Assembly: GCF_039862785.1 (NCBI RefSeq) | Contig: NZ_CP156795.1 | Span: forward strand, 2,976,001 to 3,040,000 | Reading direction: 5' to 3' | DNA from: Acinetobacter sp. ANC 7912 | GTDB lineage: Bacteria > Pseudomonadota > Gammaproteobacteria > Pseudomonadales > Moraxellaceae | DNA length: 64,000 nt | Shown: piece after piece, positions 29,458 through 38,636 of the stretch | Layout of the letters: each line of letters begins with the position of its first letter | How positions within the stretch are numbered: position 1 is the first letter of the stretch | Notes under the pieces: model-generated | What the model was told of the DNA's origin: nothing | The model's input: the letters and a program-made list of their open reading frames with translations, nothing else | The model's database searches: none | Translations under genes and position numbers: made by a program

Positions 29458-29657
29458 AAACCCCTGAAAATCTTTCCCATTGTTTTATTCAACTTCTTTA
29501 CTCTTATCGCTATTTTGCTTGATCAAGGTGTCAGTCTGATGACAGCGCGTTCCTCTGCTCTTTTTTCAGGTAAATTTTTCTATCTCTAAATTCAGAGTCA
29601 TATGCCTGTTTAACAAATTTCGCTAAGCTATCGGCAGAGAAACGATAGGTGATCAAG

Positions 29658-30008
29658 ATGTTAAAAATTTATGGTATTAAAAACTGCAACTCCATGAAAA
29701 AAGCCTTTGACCTGCTGACTGAACTCGGTCTGAGCTATGAATTCCATGACTATAAAAAACAAGGTATTGATGCTGAAACCGTAAAAACCTGGCTAGATGC
29801 CTTAGGTCAGGATGTGGTACTGAATAAAAAAGGCACGACCTGGCACAAACTCAGCGAAGAAGAACAACAAACTGCCTTAGCTAGTGAAGAGAATCTGATT
29901 CAGGCACTCACCACCCATACCAGTCTGATCAAACGTCCAATCCTCAATACAGGTGCAGCTTATATTGCCGGCTTTGATGAAGCCGCCTATCAGGCGCTGA
30001 AAAAATAA
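29658..30008 (+). CDS. ArsC-family (YffB-like) thioredoxin-fold protein
   Basis: A 116-residue protein of the ArsC/Spx-like family. The N-terminal motif IYGIKNCNSMKKAFDLL has a single cysteine instead of a CxxC. FHDYKKQGI is near 33, and the distal LIKRPILN motif is near 93. The YffB group has unproven function, possibly glutathione-dependent reduction. I chose the ATG at 29658 because AGGTGA lies five bases upstream. An in-frame GTG at 29649 overlaps that site and is unlikely. It is monocistronic, with a terminator behind. Confidence 0.85.
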   Translation: MLKIYGIKNCNSMKKAFDLLTELGLSYEFHDYKKQGIDAETVKTWLDALGQDVVLNKKGTTWHKLSEEEQQTALASEENLIQALTTHTSLIKRPILNTGAAYIAGFDEAAYQALKK

Positions 30009-30031
30009 AAAATTCAAATTTGAAAAATAAA

Positions 30032-30057
30032 AAAAGCCTGATCGATGTCAGGCTTTT
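30032..30057. terminator. Bidirectional terminator between ArsC-like and DUF2147 genes
   Basis: A 10-bp stem AAAAGCCTGA/TCAGGCTTTT with a 6-base loop between convergent genes. Confidence 0.88.
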
Positions 30058-30077
30058 AAATGAATGCTAGCAAAAGA

Positions 30078-30515
30078 TTAGTTCGCGCGAATCCAGGTCT
30101 GGTTACGGCCTAGTGCAGCTACACCGATGAAGCCACGTAATTCAAGCTTCTTGCCACCATCTGTCAGTTGACCTTTTAGTTTATAAGTCTTGCCTGTTTT
30201 TGGATCCAGAATCGAACCGCTGTCATATTCTGTACCGCCAACATTTTTCAGGCCTTTTACAATTGTTAAACCTTTCAGCGATTTGTTATGGTATGGGCCT
30301 TCACAAGTGGTGCAGGCATTTTCCTCACCTTTCGTTAACACTTTCTGGATGCTCGCACTTAAAGTACCGTTGCTTTGCTCGGTAAATTTCACAATCGCTT
30401 TTGGCTGTTTGGTTTTGTCATCAATCGTTTTCCAGAGTGTTCCATTTAATGGATCTGCAGCATTCGCCAATGCACTTAAACCCAGTAATCCTAACACAAG
30501 CGCTATCTTTTTCAT
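30078..30515 (-). CDS. DUF2147 periplasmic protein
   Basis: A 145-residue protein with a signal peptide (MKKIALVLGLLGLSALANA, cleavage before ADPLNG). The DUF2147 beta-barrel-like domain follows: LWKTIDDKTKQPKAIVKF, a CTTCEG cysteine pair near 68-71, SGSILDPKTGKTYKLKG and ELRGFIGVAALGRNQTW. It is likely periplasmic. No function is established. The CxxC pair could be a disulfide or metal site. It has its own short promoter region next to the divergent hydrolase gene. Confidence 0.88.
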   Translation of the reverse strand: MKKIALVLGLLGLSALANAADPLNGTLWKTIDDKTKQPKAIVKFTEQSNGTLSASIQKVLTKGEENACTTCEGPYHNKSLKGLTIVKGLKNVGGTEYDSGSILDPKTGKTYKLKGQLTDGGKKLELRGFIGVAALGRNQTWIRAN

Positions 30516-30672
30516 TTTTGTTTCTTTCCCTAGTCTGTGATTAGACTGTTGTAGTATTAATTAAGTCACAACAATTTATCAATTTTTGCACGTGACCGTT
30601 TAGTGTAACCTTGTAAATATTGTTGGTAAATAACTCACAAGACCAATGGAAACATAAAAAGATGGAAAGAAA

Positions 30673-31584
30673 ATGAAGATGAGCCCCCTTACGAAACAAT
30701 TGATTACAGAAGCTTTTCTTAAAACTACAATTCGCAAACCGAGCCAGTTTAATCTCCCACCTACCACCCAGCGCAAAGCCCTGGAACAACTGTGCAAACT
30801 GTTTCCACAGGACAAAAATGTTCAGATCCGTTCTCTGAAACTGGCGGGTTTAAATGCTGAAGAAATCAAACCGCAAAGTGAGGCGACCCAGCTAATTTTT
30901 CATATCCATGGGGGAGCTTTCTTTGCTGGTTCGCTGAATACCCATCGTGCTTTTATGACCCAGATTGCAGCCCGTACTCAGATGCAGGTGCTGCATGTCG
31001 ATTACCCACTGGCGCCGGAAGCGCCTTATCCGGCAGCATCGGATGCCCTCTTTCAGGTGTATACGGAACTCCTTGATCAGGGCATTCAGGCCAAAGACAT
31101 CATTCTGTCTGGAGATTCCTGTGGTGCCAATCTGGCTCTTACCTTGGCCTTAAAGCTCAAAGATCTGGGGTTACCATTGCCGAGCGGGCTAATCCTGATG
31201 TCACCCTTTGTTGATCTGACCCTGACCAGTGAATCCCTGCGTTATAACCAGGTTCATGATGCCCTACTCTCGATCGATGCACTAGAAACCGGAATTGGGT
31301 ATTACCTACCATCTTCAGTCGATCCGAGTGATCCGGAAGTTTCCCCCTATTTTGCTGACTTAAGCGGTTTGCCGCCGATGCTGATTCAGGTTGGTTCCAA
31401 GGAAATCCTGATGGATGATGCCCAGCGCCTACGTGACAAGGCTGAGGAAGCGGGCGTGCATGTCGAATTCAAACTCTATACCGGCATGTGGCATAACTTC
31501 CAGATGTTTAGCGCCTGGTTTGAGGAGGCACGCCAAGCCTTAGCTGAGCTTGCCGACTTTGCCCATCGTCTCGATCAAGACTGA
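30673..31584 (+). CDS. Alpha/beta hydrolase (hormone-sensitive-lipase type)
   Basis: A 303-residue esterase-like protein. It shows the oxyanion-hole motif HIHGGAFFAGS near 77 and DYPLAPEAPYPAA near 107. The nucleophile elbow GDSCGANLAL has Ser in G-D-S-C-G near 147. The acid and base parts of the triad are near MDDAQ (about 257) and the histidine of GMWHNFQ (about 277). These are the features of bacterial HSL/family IV esterases. The substrate is not known. No signal peptide is visible, so it is probably cytosolic. It is divergent from the DUF2147 gene. Confidence 0.85.
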   Translation: MKMSPLTKQLITEAFLKTTIRKPSQFNLPPTTQRKALEQLCKLFPQDKNVQIRSLKLAGLNAEEIKPQSEATQLIFHIHGGAFFAGSLNTHRAFMTQIAARTQMQVLHVDYPLAPEAPYPAASDALFQVYTELLDQGIQAKDIILSGDSCGANLALTLALKLKDLGLPLPSGLILMSPFVDLTLTSESLRYNQVHDALLSIDALETGIGYYLPSSVDPSDPEVSPYFADLSGLPPMLIQVGSKEILMDDAQRLRDKAEEAGVHVEFKLYTGMWHNFQMFSAWFEEARQALAELADFAHRLDQD

Positions 31585-31861
31585 TTTGTTTACCCGCTCC
31601 ATCTTCAGGATAGAAAAAAATTTTCCATTCGGCAAATTTCAGAAAACGCTAAAAATATTACAAACTGCTTTCTATCCTGTTACAGGCTTAGCATTCACCT
31701 ATCATTTTAGGTTACATACAAGCGAAAAATGACCCTTGTGGACAAAATTCACACATTCTCTTTTTACCATAATCCTGTTATCTTAACTATCAGATATAAA
31801 AACATATTCATAATTCTAGCCAGTTATTTTCATACTGGGTTATTGTGGGAATCCGCTTTGT

Positions 31862-33070
31862 ATGAAGCCCGTTTCACCCGCCACGCAGGCTATTTTTAAG
31901 CACAAAATCACCAAGTATCTGGTCGAAGATGAAGTGGTGATGAATTGGGGAGTTTTAAAAAAATGCATCCTCATGCTAGCGCTCGGTTGTGGCATTCATG
32001 TGAGCTGGCTTATCTGGGATATCTTTGTTCTACTGAATCCACAATACTGGCAATATGTCGATACCAGTATCGTGCGACAACAGGTCAGTACCAATAGCAT
32101 CTTTCTGCTGATTCTGATTTTCCTGATCTATCCTTGCTATAAGTTCCGCAACAACCTTCAGGTTGAGCGCTATCTGCCCTTCTTTGCGATTGGAATATTT
32201 GTCTTTTCTCTCTGCCGTGATGCCTATGTGGTCGGGGTGGTGAGTCCGGTTTCCATGATTGCTTATGTTAGTCTGGTCACTGTAGGTTTGGTCCTCTTCC
32301 CTCGTGTGCTGGTCTATAGCATGCTGATTCCGGCCTCTATTTTTCTGACAGTCTGTGGTTATTTAAGTTATACCAATCAGCTGGCTTATGCCCCTGTGTT
32401 TACCATTGAAGAGAAACTCTTTTTTAATGGTTTCTGGCTGGCATCCATGTTTTATTTTATTCTGCCAATTCTTGCCATCTGTCTGGTGCTATTTGAAATT
32501 CTGCTCAGTCAATGGCGGCATCGCGAAAAACTGATCCAGCACCTGAGCCAGATTGATCCGTTGACCAACCTGTTTAACCGCCGCAGCATCAACCAGTGTC
32601 TGGATGCACTAAATAATCAAACACCGGAAAGCTATGCACTGGTGTTACTGGATCTGGATCATTTCAAGAAAATTAATGACCACTATGGTCATGACAAAGG
32701 TGATGAAACCCTGATTCGGGTCAGTCATGTACTGACTCAATTGCTGCGTGAAAGTGATGTGGTCGGGCGTTTTGGTGGAGAAGAATTTATTCTGGTGCTG
32801 AAAAACTCCAATCTGGAAAAAGCCCGTCAGGTGGCAGAACGCTGCCGTGCTGCGATCCAGCAGATTGAAATCTTTAGCGATGAAGGCGAACGTATTCCGG
32901 TGACAGCAAGTTTTGGGATTGCTCTCTCCAGTCCGAATCTACGTCCTCAACAGCTGCTGAGTCAAGCAGACAAGGCCTTGTATCAGGCCAAAGCCTGTGG
33001 TCGAAATCTGGTCAAAGCATATAACCAGTCCTTTGAAAACAGCACTCAATTACATCCTGATTCCGCTTAA
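31862..33070 (+). CDS. Membrane-bound diguanylate cyclase (GGDEF family)
   Basis: A 402-residue protein with about six N-terminal transmembrane helices (residues 35-220) and a C-terminal GGDEF domain. The active site reads GGEEF at 305-309, which is functional in known cyclases. It is preceded by RESD at 296-299, a correctly spaced RxxD inhibitory site for product feedback. DPLTNLFNRRS and LDLDHFKKINDHYGHDKGD give the nucleotide and metal binding parts. It should make cyclic di-GMP in response to an unknown membrane signal. The long upstream gap (31585-31861) shows no gene. Confidence 0.93.
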   Translation: MKPVSPATQAIFKHKITKYLVEDEVVMNWGVLKKCILMLALGCGIHVSWLIWDIFVLLNPQYWQYVDTSIVRQQVSTNSIFLLILIFLIYPCYKFRNNLQVERYLPFFAIGIFVFSLCRDAYVVGVVSPVSMIAYVSLVTVGLVLFPRVLVYSMLIPASIFLTVCGYLSYTNQLAYAPVFTIEEKLFFNGFWLASMFYFILPILAICLVLFEILLSQWRHREKLIQHLSQIDPLTNLFNRRSINQCLDALNNQTPESYALVLLDLDHFKKINDHYGHDKGDETLIRVSHVLTQLLRESDVVGRFGGEEFILVLKNSNLEKARQVAERCRAAIQQIEIFSDEGERIPVTASFGIALSSPNLRPQQLLSQADKALYQAKACGRNLVKAYNQSFENSTQLHPDSA

Positions 33071-33100
33071 GTTTTTTAGGCTTTACGGTTATCTCTAAGC

Positions 33101-34927
33101 TTAATTTGACTGTTCAAAACGCTGTAGCTGGGCCAGCAATTCTTTTTCAGTAAATGCTCCGGTCAAACGCAGGTTACGCACTTCCTGCTGTTCCGTATTT
33201 AAGAATAAATACGTTGGTGGCCCTAAAATTTCCCATTGGTTTAATAGTGATTGATGGGTTGCATCATAATGGCTGAGATCCAGCTTGATCAGGAAATACG
33301 GTGCCAAAGCCGCCTGCACATTATTAGATTTTAAAATACGCTGTTCAATCGGCTGGCAGGCCACACACCAGTCGGCATAGACATCAATAATAACTTTTTG
33401 CCCTTTTGGTACAGCATCCAGTAACTTTTCAAATTCTGCCCCAGTCTGGGCAATATGCCAGTTGGCCTGCTGCGGACTGGTCTCGACAAAAAATCGCTGG
33501 CTGTGCTGATACTGGCTATAGCCAATATAAGGCACAGCAATCACGAGACTAATGATATACAGCCATCGCAGTCCGGTATTTTTCCAAAACAGGCATGCCA
33601 ACAGATAAGCCACAAAGCTTAAGCCTAGCCCGAGTGACAGCCATTGCAAAGCCGCTTCAGAAATCAGCGGACGGATAAAATACAGCGCCAGTGCCAGCAT
33701 GATAAAAGCAAATAGCACCTTGATCTGATTCATCCAGTGTCCAGCTCGTGGCAAAATACGTGAACCTAAAACACTGGCTAGCAGCAACGGCGTACCCATG
33801 CCAAAACCCAAAGTAAACAATAGCAAAGCTCCCTGCCATTGACTCTGGGTCTGGGAAATAAATAACAAAGCACCTGCCAATGGTGCGGTCATACATGGCC
33901 CGACCAGAAGTGCTGATACCATCCCCATGATACTGGCACTCACCAAGGTGCCACCCTGCTGCATCGCCTGTACCCGATCCAGTTGATGCACCAGTCGCTG
34001 TGGCAGCTTGATTTCAAACAGGCCAAACAGGTTCAGAGCAAACACCACAAATAGCAAACTAAAAGCAATTAAAGTTGCCGGCTGCTGTAACCAGCGCTGA
34101 AAATTCAGTCCGGCAGATGACGCGATCAGGCCCAATACCGCATAAACCAGCGCCATGCTGATGACAAAACTCAAGGCAATCATCCAGGCCTGTAAACCAC
34201 GTCGATCCCTCACAATCAATGAGGTCAAGATTGGAATCATTGGCAGGGAACATGGGGTAAAGGCCAGCAACATGCCTAAACCAAAGAATAACAACAGGCT
34301 ATATGCCAGCGAGTTTTCCGCCAGACGTGCTGACCATTTCTGATCCTTGGCGACTGCATCCGTGTCATTGAGATTACTGCTGAGAGGCTGATCCGTACGT
34401 TCTGCTTCAGTACTGTCAAGAAGGGTATTTTGCTCAACTGCTGAACTGTTGAAATCCAGTAAGCGTTTTTGTGTTGTCTCGGCGGGTAGATATTGCACCA
34501 GGCCGGACAAATCAGTTTTAAACTCGATGCTTTGTGGTGGATAGCAGAGACGATCTTTAGCACAGCCTTGCCAGCTGACCCGATAGCTTTGCGAAGCCTC
34601 GGTTGGAATAGTGAATTTGAGTTGCTGATAATAAACCTTGGTTTGGCCGTAATTATCATCATGCAGGTCCTCAGCAGGTGGCAGGTTTAACCGCAGGGTC
34701 TGACCACCCTGCTGGACTTCAACCTTATGCTGATAGAGGTAATAATTATCAGGAATATCCCAGCTTAGTTCCGCCTGCTGCGCACTGGTAGAAATCACCG
34801 TGAATGGGAAAGCTTGCTCCGGAGATAGCAACGATGCTTCTGCCTGTACTATAGTACTCAGCAGCAGGCCGCTGAATAAAATCCGGCAGCCAGAATGAAA
34901 CCAGCTTTTCAGTTTGCTCACATCCAT
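33101..34927 (-). CDS. dsbD: Thiol:disulfide interchange protein DsbD
   Basis: A 608-residue inner-membrane reductant shuttle that carries electrons from cytosolic thioredoxin to periplasmic DsbC-type proteins. A signal peptide (about 1-30) leads to the N-terminal periplasmic domain with its redox cysteines in GCAKDRLCYPP. The eight-helix central domain follows with the conserved cysteines in FTPCSLPMIPIL and VGPCMTAPLAG. A C-terminal thioredoxin domain carries the DWCVACQ motif. All six redox cysteines are present. It is followed by no close partner gene. The outer-membrane protein gene upstream ends 18 bp before it, so the two may be cotranscribed. Confidence 0.95.
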   Translation of the reverse strand: MDVSKLKSWFHSGCRILFSGLLLSTIVQAEASLLSPEQAFPFTVISTSAQQAELSWDIPDNYYLYQHKVEVQQGGQTLRLNLPPAEDLHDDNYGQTKVYYQQLKFTIPTEASQSYRVSWQGCAKDRLCYPPQSIEFKTDLSGLVQYLPAETTQKRLLDFNSSAVEQNTLLDSTEAERTDQPLSSNLNDTDAVAKDQKWSARLAENSLAYSLLLFFGLGMLLAFTPCSLPMIPILTSLIVRDRRGLQAWMIALSFVISMALVYAVLGLIASSAGLNFQRWLQQPATLIAFSLLFVVFALNLFGLFEIKLPQRLVHQLDRVQAMQQGGTLVSASIMGMVSALLVGPCMTAPLAGALLFISQTQSQWQGALLLFTLGFGMGTPLLLASVLGSRILPRAGHWMNQIKVLFAFIMLALALYFIRPLISEAALQWLSLGLGLSFVAYLLACLFWKNTGLRWLYIISLVIAVPYIGYSQYQHSQRFFVETSPQQANWHIAQTGAEFEKLLDAVPKGQKVIIDVYADWCVACQPIEQRILKSNNVQAALAPYFLIKLDLSHYDATHQSLLNQWEILGPPTYLFLNTEQQEVRNLRLTGAFTEKELLAQLQRFEQSN

Positions 34928-34945
34928 GGTAATGGCTTGCTGTCC

Positions 34946-35701
34946 TTAGAAAAGGAAGGAAACACCCAGTCCTGACTTGTAGCTCTTGTCTGAACCATTC
35001 AGGTCAACATCGACACTGGCATCCAGCTGCACGCGGTCATTTAGTGCATACATCACACCTGAACCGAGTCCATATTCATAGTCCTGGCTTTCTGCCTTGC
35101 GATAGACAAATTCCGAGAAACCAGAGAGCTTATCGGTAATTTTATATTCCAAGGTTGGAACAGCCTGCACTGCCCATTGATCATCCTGCCATTCATAACG
35201 CATGGTAATGGATGTATTGATCAAATCACTGTACTGATAGGCTACGGCTGAACTCAGACTGTAGATATCTTCATCGTTGCTAAAGCCCTGGTTTCCGGTT
35301 GCAATCACGGCTTCTGCCAGCACAGCCATCGACAGTTTTTCATCATCCAGATTGATGGCTTTTTTCAGACCAATGCTGACATCGCCTAGACCATCATCTT
35401 CAACTTTTACGCCATGCTCACGGACTTTAGCCCAGCTTGGACCATCCCAGCCCATTTGTAATTCCAAGCTGTCGGTTAAACCAGTACGCAACAACATATC
35501 GGCATTAAGTGTAGTGGTATGTACGTCACCTGATTCACGATAGGTCGCAGAAGGCAATCCTTGTTCCCAGGCCAGTTGGCCTACCGGAGTGGTTGTGGTA
35601 CTAAAACCGGTACCCGGACGGTCAAAGGCAAAATCAGCTGCAAATGCCTGCATGCTTGCTCCCGCGAGCATCACTAAACCCAATGTCTTCAATGTTGTCA
35701 T
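34946..35701 (-). CDS. Outer-membrane beta-barrel protein (PF13557-like)
   Basis: A 251-residue protein with a signal peptide ending MQAFA-ADFAFDRPG and alternating amphipathic strands throughout. It ends in a terminal phenylalanine (VSFLF), the outer-membrane assembly signal. The opening DRPGTGFSTTTTPVGQLAWEQG (read in two parts) resembles the putative phenol-pathway MetA transporter family PF13557. The cargo is unknown. It lies 18 bp upstream of dsbD and 26 bp downstream of the ankyrin gene, so the three may be cotranscribed. Confidence 0.75.
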   Translation of the reverse strand: MTTLKTLGLVMLAGASMQAFAADFAFDRPGTGFSTTTTPVGQLAWEQGLPSATYRESGDVHTTTLNADMLLRTGLTDSLELQMGWDGPSWAKVREHGVKVEDDGLGDVSIGLKKAINLDDEKLSMAVLAEAVIATGNQGFSNDEDIYSLSSAVAYQYSDLINTSITMRYEWQDDQWAVQAVPTLEYKITDKLSGFSEFVYRKAESQDYEYGLGSGVMYALNDRVQLDASVDVDLNGSDKSYKSGLGVSFLF

Positions 35702-35727
35702 AAATACGTACTCTTTATATTCCTAGC

Positions 35728-36285
35728 CTATTTTCCAAGTTCCTTGGACATTTTCGCGCCACGGCTACGTAGCAATTCTAAAGTCTGTTTTTCCTCTTCC
35801 AGCGCTTCGGCCCAGTTCACTTCATCAAAGTCGCAATCAAAGAACAGGTCACAGATCGAGGACAGGATGGTCAGACCATCTTCATCTTTGGTATTTGGAT
35901 CGACCTTTTCATCCAGCAGTCGCTGCACGGCAGGTACACAGGCGGCGCTAGCGGCATCCCAAAGCGGGCCATACATTTCTTCAGCATCCCACAGATGCAG
36001 ATTGACCTTAGCTTTGATCAGGGCATCCAGAATATCCAGATGCACCTGCAGTTTTTGCTGTTTTTCTTCGCTAGAAAGTGCCTGTCCAGCTTCATAAGCC
36101 TCACAGACTTCTTCCCACCATTTAAACAAGCCATCAGACCAGACTGAAATTGCTGGACCTTTTTCCATATCAATAAAATTCGGATTGAGTCCATCTGCCA
36201 GGAGCTTTTTCACCAGTTCCAGATTCAGTTCTTCTAGGGCTTGCACAAAAAGTTGTTGTTGCGCAGTTAACATGATGGAGCTCAC
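35728..36285 (-). CDS. Ankyrin-repeat protein
   Basis: A 185-residue cytosolic protein with degenerate ankyrin repeats: FVQALEELNLELVKKLLADGLNPN near 10-33 (read LELVKKLLADGLNPN), ILDALIKAKVNLHLWD near 90, and AAVPAVQRLLDEKVDPNTKDEDGLT-type units near 110-140. These suggest protein-protein binding. No enzymatic motif is seen. It is strongly acidic. The context (outer-membrane protein and dsbD downstream) gives no clear clue to a partner. Confidence 0.72.
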   Translation of the reverse strand: MSSIMLTAQQQLFVQALEELNLELVKKLLADGLNPNFIDMEKGPAISVWSDGLFKWWEEVCEAYEAGQALSSEEKQQKLQVHLDILDALIKAKVNLHLWDAEEMYGPLWDAASAACVPAVQRLLDEKVDPNTKDEDGLTILSSICDLFFDCDFDEVNWAEALEEEKQTLELLRSRGAKMSKELGK

Positions 36286-36365
36286 TTCAATTCGTTTTCA
36301 CTTATTATGCCGAATAAAGAGGGATTTGTTTTTATTCTCATCAGTTTATTTTGTCTAAAATTGAA

Positions 36366-36388
36366 AAAAGCCCCCGATGGGGGCTTTT
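36366..36388. terminator. Terminator after the HPF/RaiA-type gene
   Basis: A 10-bp stem AAAAGCCCCC/GGGGGCTTTT with a 3-base loop, 15 bp past the stop at 36403. It is strong and GC-rich with A/T tails. Confidence 0.88.
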
Positions 36389-36402
36389 CGAGAGAAAGAC
36401 AT

Positions 36403-36771
36403 TTATTCTTCTACGTCAGTGGTTTCTTCTTCCGCTGCCAGTTTTGGCTGAGCACCACGGACATTGTCTTTTTTCTCAATCACATGTTCCAGACTGCGTT
36501 TTAAGCGGTCAATTGCACCGTGAATCGCTGTGTCAATATTATGACCATGATGGTTGACTACAACTGGTTTCAAGCCAGCAGGACGTGCTTCGATCATGCA
36601 ACGAATATCGTCATCGCCACCTTTGGCAGCATTTTCATCACTGAGATGCACTGAGAAACTGGTGATACGCTCACTATGGCGTTGGAATTCCTGATTTAAT
36701 TCGGTACGAACGTAAGTAATTAGGCGGTCGCTGTTGCGGATATTTTTATCGGTACGGAGTTCGATGTTCAT
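36403..36771 (-). CDS. HPF/RaiA-family ribosome-associated protein
   Basis: A 122-residue protein starting MNIELRTDKNIRNSDRLITY with the short HPF/RaiA fold. It has a beta strand, a helix (YVRTELNQEFQRHSERI), ISFSVHLSD-like strands, then KPVVVNHHGHNIDTAIHGAIDRLKRSLEH, read in two parts (KPVVVNHHGHNIDTAIHG, AIDRLKRSLEH). An acidic tail (AAEEETTDVEE) ends it. Family members bind the 30S subunit and cause hibernation, or act as stress factors. It is not next to rpoN, unlike classic hpf. The divergent puuE sigma-54 promoter starts only about 50 bp upstream. Confidence 0.8.
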   Translation of the reverse strand: MNIELRTDKNIRNSDRLITYVRTELNQEFQRHSERITSFSVHLSDENAAKGGDDDIRCMIEARPAGLKPVVVNHHGHNIDTAIHGAIDRLKRSLEHVIEKKDNVRGAQPKLAAEEETTDVEE

Positions 36772-36821
36772 ATAATACCATCCTCAAATCATTGTAACTT
36801 TTTAGTGCAAAATTATTATCT

Positions 36822-36837
36822 TGGCACGTTTGTAGCT
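36822..36837 (+). promoter_or_regulatory. Sigma-54 promoter candidate for puuE
   Basis: TGGCACGTTTGTAGCT matches TGGCACG-N4-TTGCW in all but one position and keeps the invariant GG-N10-GC spacing. Transcription would begin near 36848 and give a 5' leader of about 165 nt before puuE. Confidence 0.6.
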
Positions 36838-37011
36838 TGCTGCTTTGTATTGCATTTCACTTCTTCAAATCGCTTTGGAATCAACCCTCCACTTTGAATG
36901 ATGAACACCTTTTTGAGTCTGCAGATCCGTGTTCTTATACTTTGAATATCGGGCCTAACTCGGAAATATGCAAGTGATATTTTTATTTTTTTAGCAAAAG
37001 GACGACCGATA

Positions 37012-37986
37012 GTGACAACTGCTTACTTACGCGGAAAACAACTTATTGAATCTATACAAAAGCAAGAATATTCACGCGATTTAATCGGCTATCACGGAAA
37101 ACCGCCACATGCGCAGTGGCCCAATCAGGCACGCATCGCAGTACAGTTTGTTTTGAACTATGAAGAAGGCGGGGAAAATCATGTCGAGCATGGCGATGCC
37201 GGATCAGAGCAGTTTCTGTCTGAAATCGTTGGTGCGGCCAGCTTTCCAGCCATTCACCGTTCCATGGACTCAATGTATGAATATGGCTCCCGTGCCGGCT
37301 TCTGGCGTATTCATGAAGAATTTAAAAAACGTGGCTGGCCAATGACTGTTTTTGGTGTCGGTATGGCACTGGCACGCAATCCTTATGTGGTCGAAGCGAT
37401 TAAGGAAGCGAATTACGATGTGGTGTCACATGGCCAGCGCTGGCTGCATTACCAGAACATGGATATTGAAACTGAACGTCAGCATATGGATCAGGCCTTG
37501 AGTGTTCTGACAGAGCTGTTCGGTGAAACCCCAATTGGTTGGTATACCGGTCGTGACAGCCCCAATACCCGCCAACTTCTGGCTGAATTTCCTGAGATTC
37601 AATACGATTCTGACTATTACGGCGATGACCTCCCATTTTGGAGCACTTTAACTACACCAGAAGGTCAAAAACGCCCTCATTTGATCATCCCCTATACATT
37701 AGAGTGCAATGACATGAAGTTTAGCTCGCCAGGCGGCTTCAATTCCGGCGAGCAGTTTTACCAATATTTAAAAGATGCTTTCGATGTGCTCTACAGCGAA
37801 GGTGAAACTGCACCAAAAATGATGTCGATTGGCATGCACTGCCGACTGCTCGGACGTCCGGGACGCTTCAAAGCCTTACAACGCTTTATGGATTACGTAC
37901 AGAGCCATCACAAAGTCTGGGTTTGCCGCCGTAACGATATTGCACAGCATTGGTACAAATACCATTTTCCTGCGCACCAAGATTAG
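37012..37986 (+). CDS. puuE: Allantoinase PuuE (polysaccharide-deacetylase-fold type)
   Basis: A 324-residue metal-independent allantoinase that hydrolyses allantoin to allantoate, of the NodB/polysaccharide deacetylase superfamily. Typical PuuE segments are RDLIGYHGKPPHAQWPN, NYEEGGENHVEHGD, GVGMALARNPYVVEAI, VVSHGQRWLHYQ and IGWYTGRDSPNTRQLL. It starts at GTG 37012 with an AAGGACG ribosome-binding site. It is step four of the urate route. It has its own terminator and is separated from uraD-uraH by a second sigma-54 promoter candidate. Confidence 0.93.
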   Translation: MTTAYLRGKQLIESIQKQEYSRDLIGYHGKPPHAQWPNQARIAVQFVLNYEEGGENHVEHGDAGSEQFLSEIVGAASFPAIHRSMDSMYEYGSRAGFWRIHEEFKKRGWPMTVFGVGMALARNPYVVEAIKEANYDVVSHGQRWLHYQNMDIETERQHMDQALSVLTELFGETPIGWYTGRDSPNTRQLLAEFPEIQYDSDYYGDDLPFWSTLTTPEGQKRPHLIIPYTLECNDMKFSSPGGFNSGEQFYQYLKDAFDVLYSEGETAPKMMSIGMHCRLLGRPGRFKALQRFMDYVQSHHKVWVCRRNDIAQHWYKYHFPAHQD

Positions 37987-38004
37987 TCATTGAACTAAAA
38001 AGCA

Positions 38005-38027
38005 AAAGGGAGCGATCTGCTCCCTTT
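38005..38027 (+). terminator. Terminator after puuE
   Basis: A 9-bp stem AAAGGGAGC/GCTCCCTTT with a 5-base loop and a T run, 18 bp past the puuE stop. Confidence 0.88.
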
Positions 38028-38078
38028 TTTATTTTCCAATTCCACTATCTCTTGCCAGTCATACCCTTCCCTGCAATT

Positions 38079-38094
38079 TGGCATTGTTATTGCA
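38079..38094 (+). promoter_or_regulatory. Sigma-54 promoter candidate for uraD-uraH-permease
   Basis: TGGCATTGTTATTGCA keeps TGGCA at -24 and a perfect TTGCA at -12, with GG-N10-GC spacing. Transcription would start near 38105, 28 nt upstream of the uraD start codon. Confidence 0.65.
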
Positions 38095-38132
38095 ATTTTC
38101 AGTGAGAAACCAAGAAAAACAAGGCTTAAATT

Positions 38133-38636
38133 GTGCAATTAACTGAATTTAACCAGGCTTCTGATAGCGATATTCAACTGCTGCTCAAGCAGTGTGTGCA
38201 TATTGATCGTTGGGCAAACGAACTCAGCTCACAGCGTCCTTTTGCCAGTCGTGAAGATCTACTTGAGGCTGCGAAAAGACAGGCGCAGACATGGACATGG
38301 GAAGAAATTTCCCAAGCACTGGCGACTCACCCACGTATTGGTGAAAAACAGGCGCAGGCGGCTTTAAGTGCCAAAGAGGAAAGTTTTTCCGAACGTGAAC
38401 AAGCGGCCATTTCCCAGGATGAAGAAACCCAGCAAGCGTTGCTGAAAGGCAATCTGGCTTATGAGAAAAAATTTGACTTCATTTTTCTGATCCGTGCTGC
38501 AGGCCGTAGCAGTGAAGAGATTCTGACTGCGCTGAATTATCGACTGGTCAATGATCTGGATACGGAAAAACGCATTGTTCATCAACAACTTTTAGAAATT
38601 GCCCTATTGCGTTTGGCACAGGAGATTGACGCATGA
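38133..38636 (+). CDS. uraD: OHCU decarboxylase UraD
   Basis: A 167-residue enzyme that decarboxylates 2-oxo-4-hydroxy-4-carboxy-5-ureidoimidazoline to (S)-allantoin. The active-site helix motif ATHPRIGEKQA near residue 67 and the downstream AYEKKFDFIFLIRAAGRSSEEIL segment (read AYEKKFDFIFLIRA, AGRSSEEIL) are typical. It uses a GTG start with AAGG nearby. It overlaps uraH by ATGA, so the two are coupled. It acts after HpxO and UraH in urate breakdown. Confidence 0.93.
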   Translation: MQLTEFNQASDSDIQLLLKQCVHIDRWANELSSQRPFASREDLLEAAKRQAQTWTWEEISQALATHPRIGEKQAQAALSAKEESFSEREQAAISQDEETQQALLKGNLAYEKKFDFIFLIRAAGRSSEEILTALNYRLVNDLDTEKRIVHQQLLEIALLRLAQEIDA

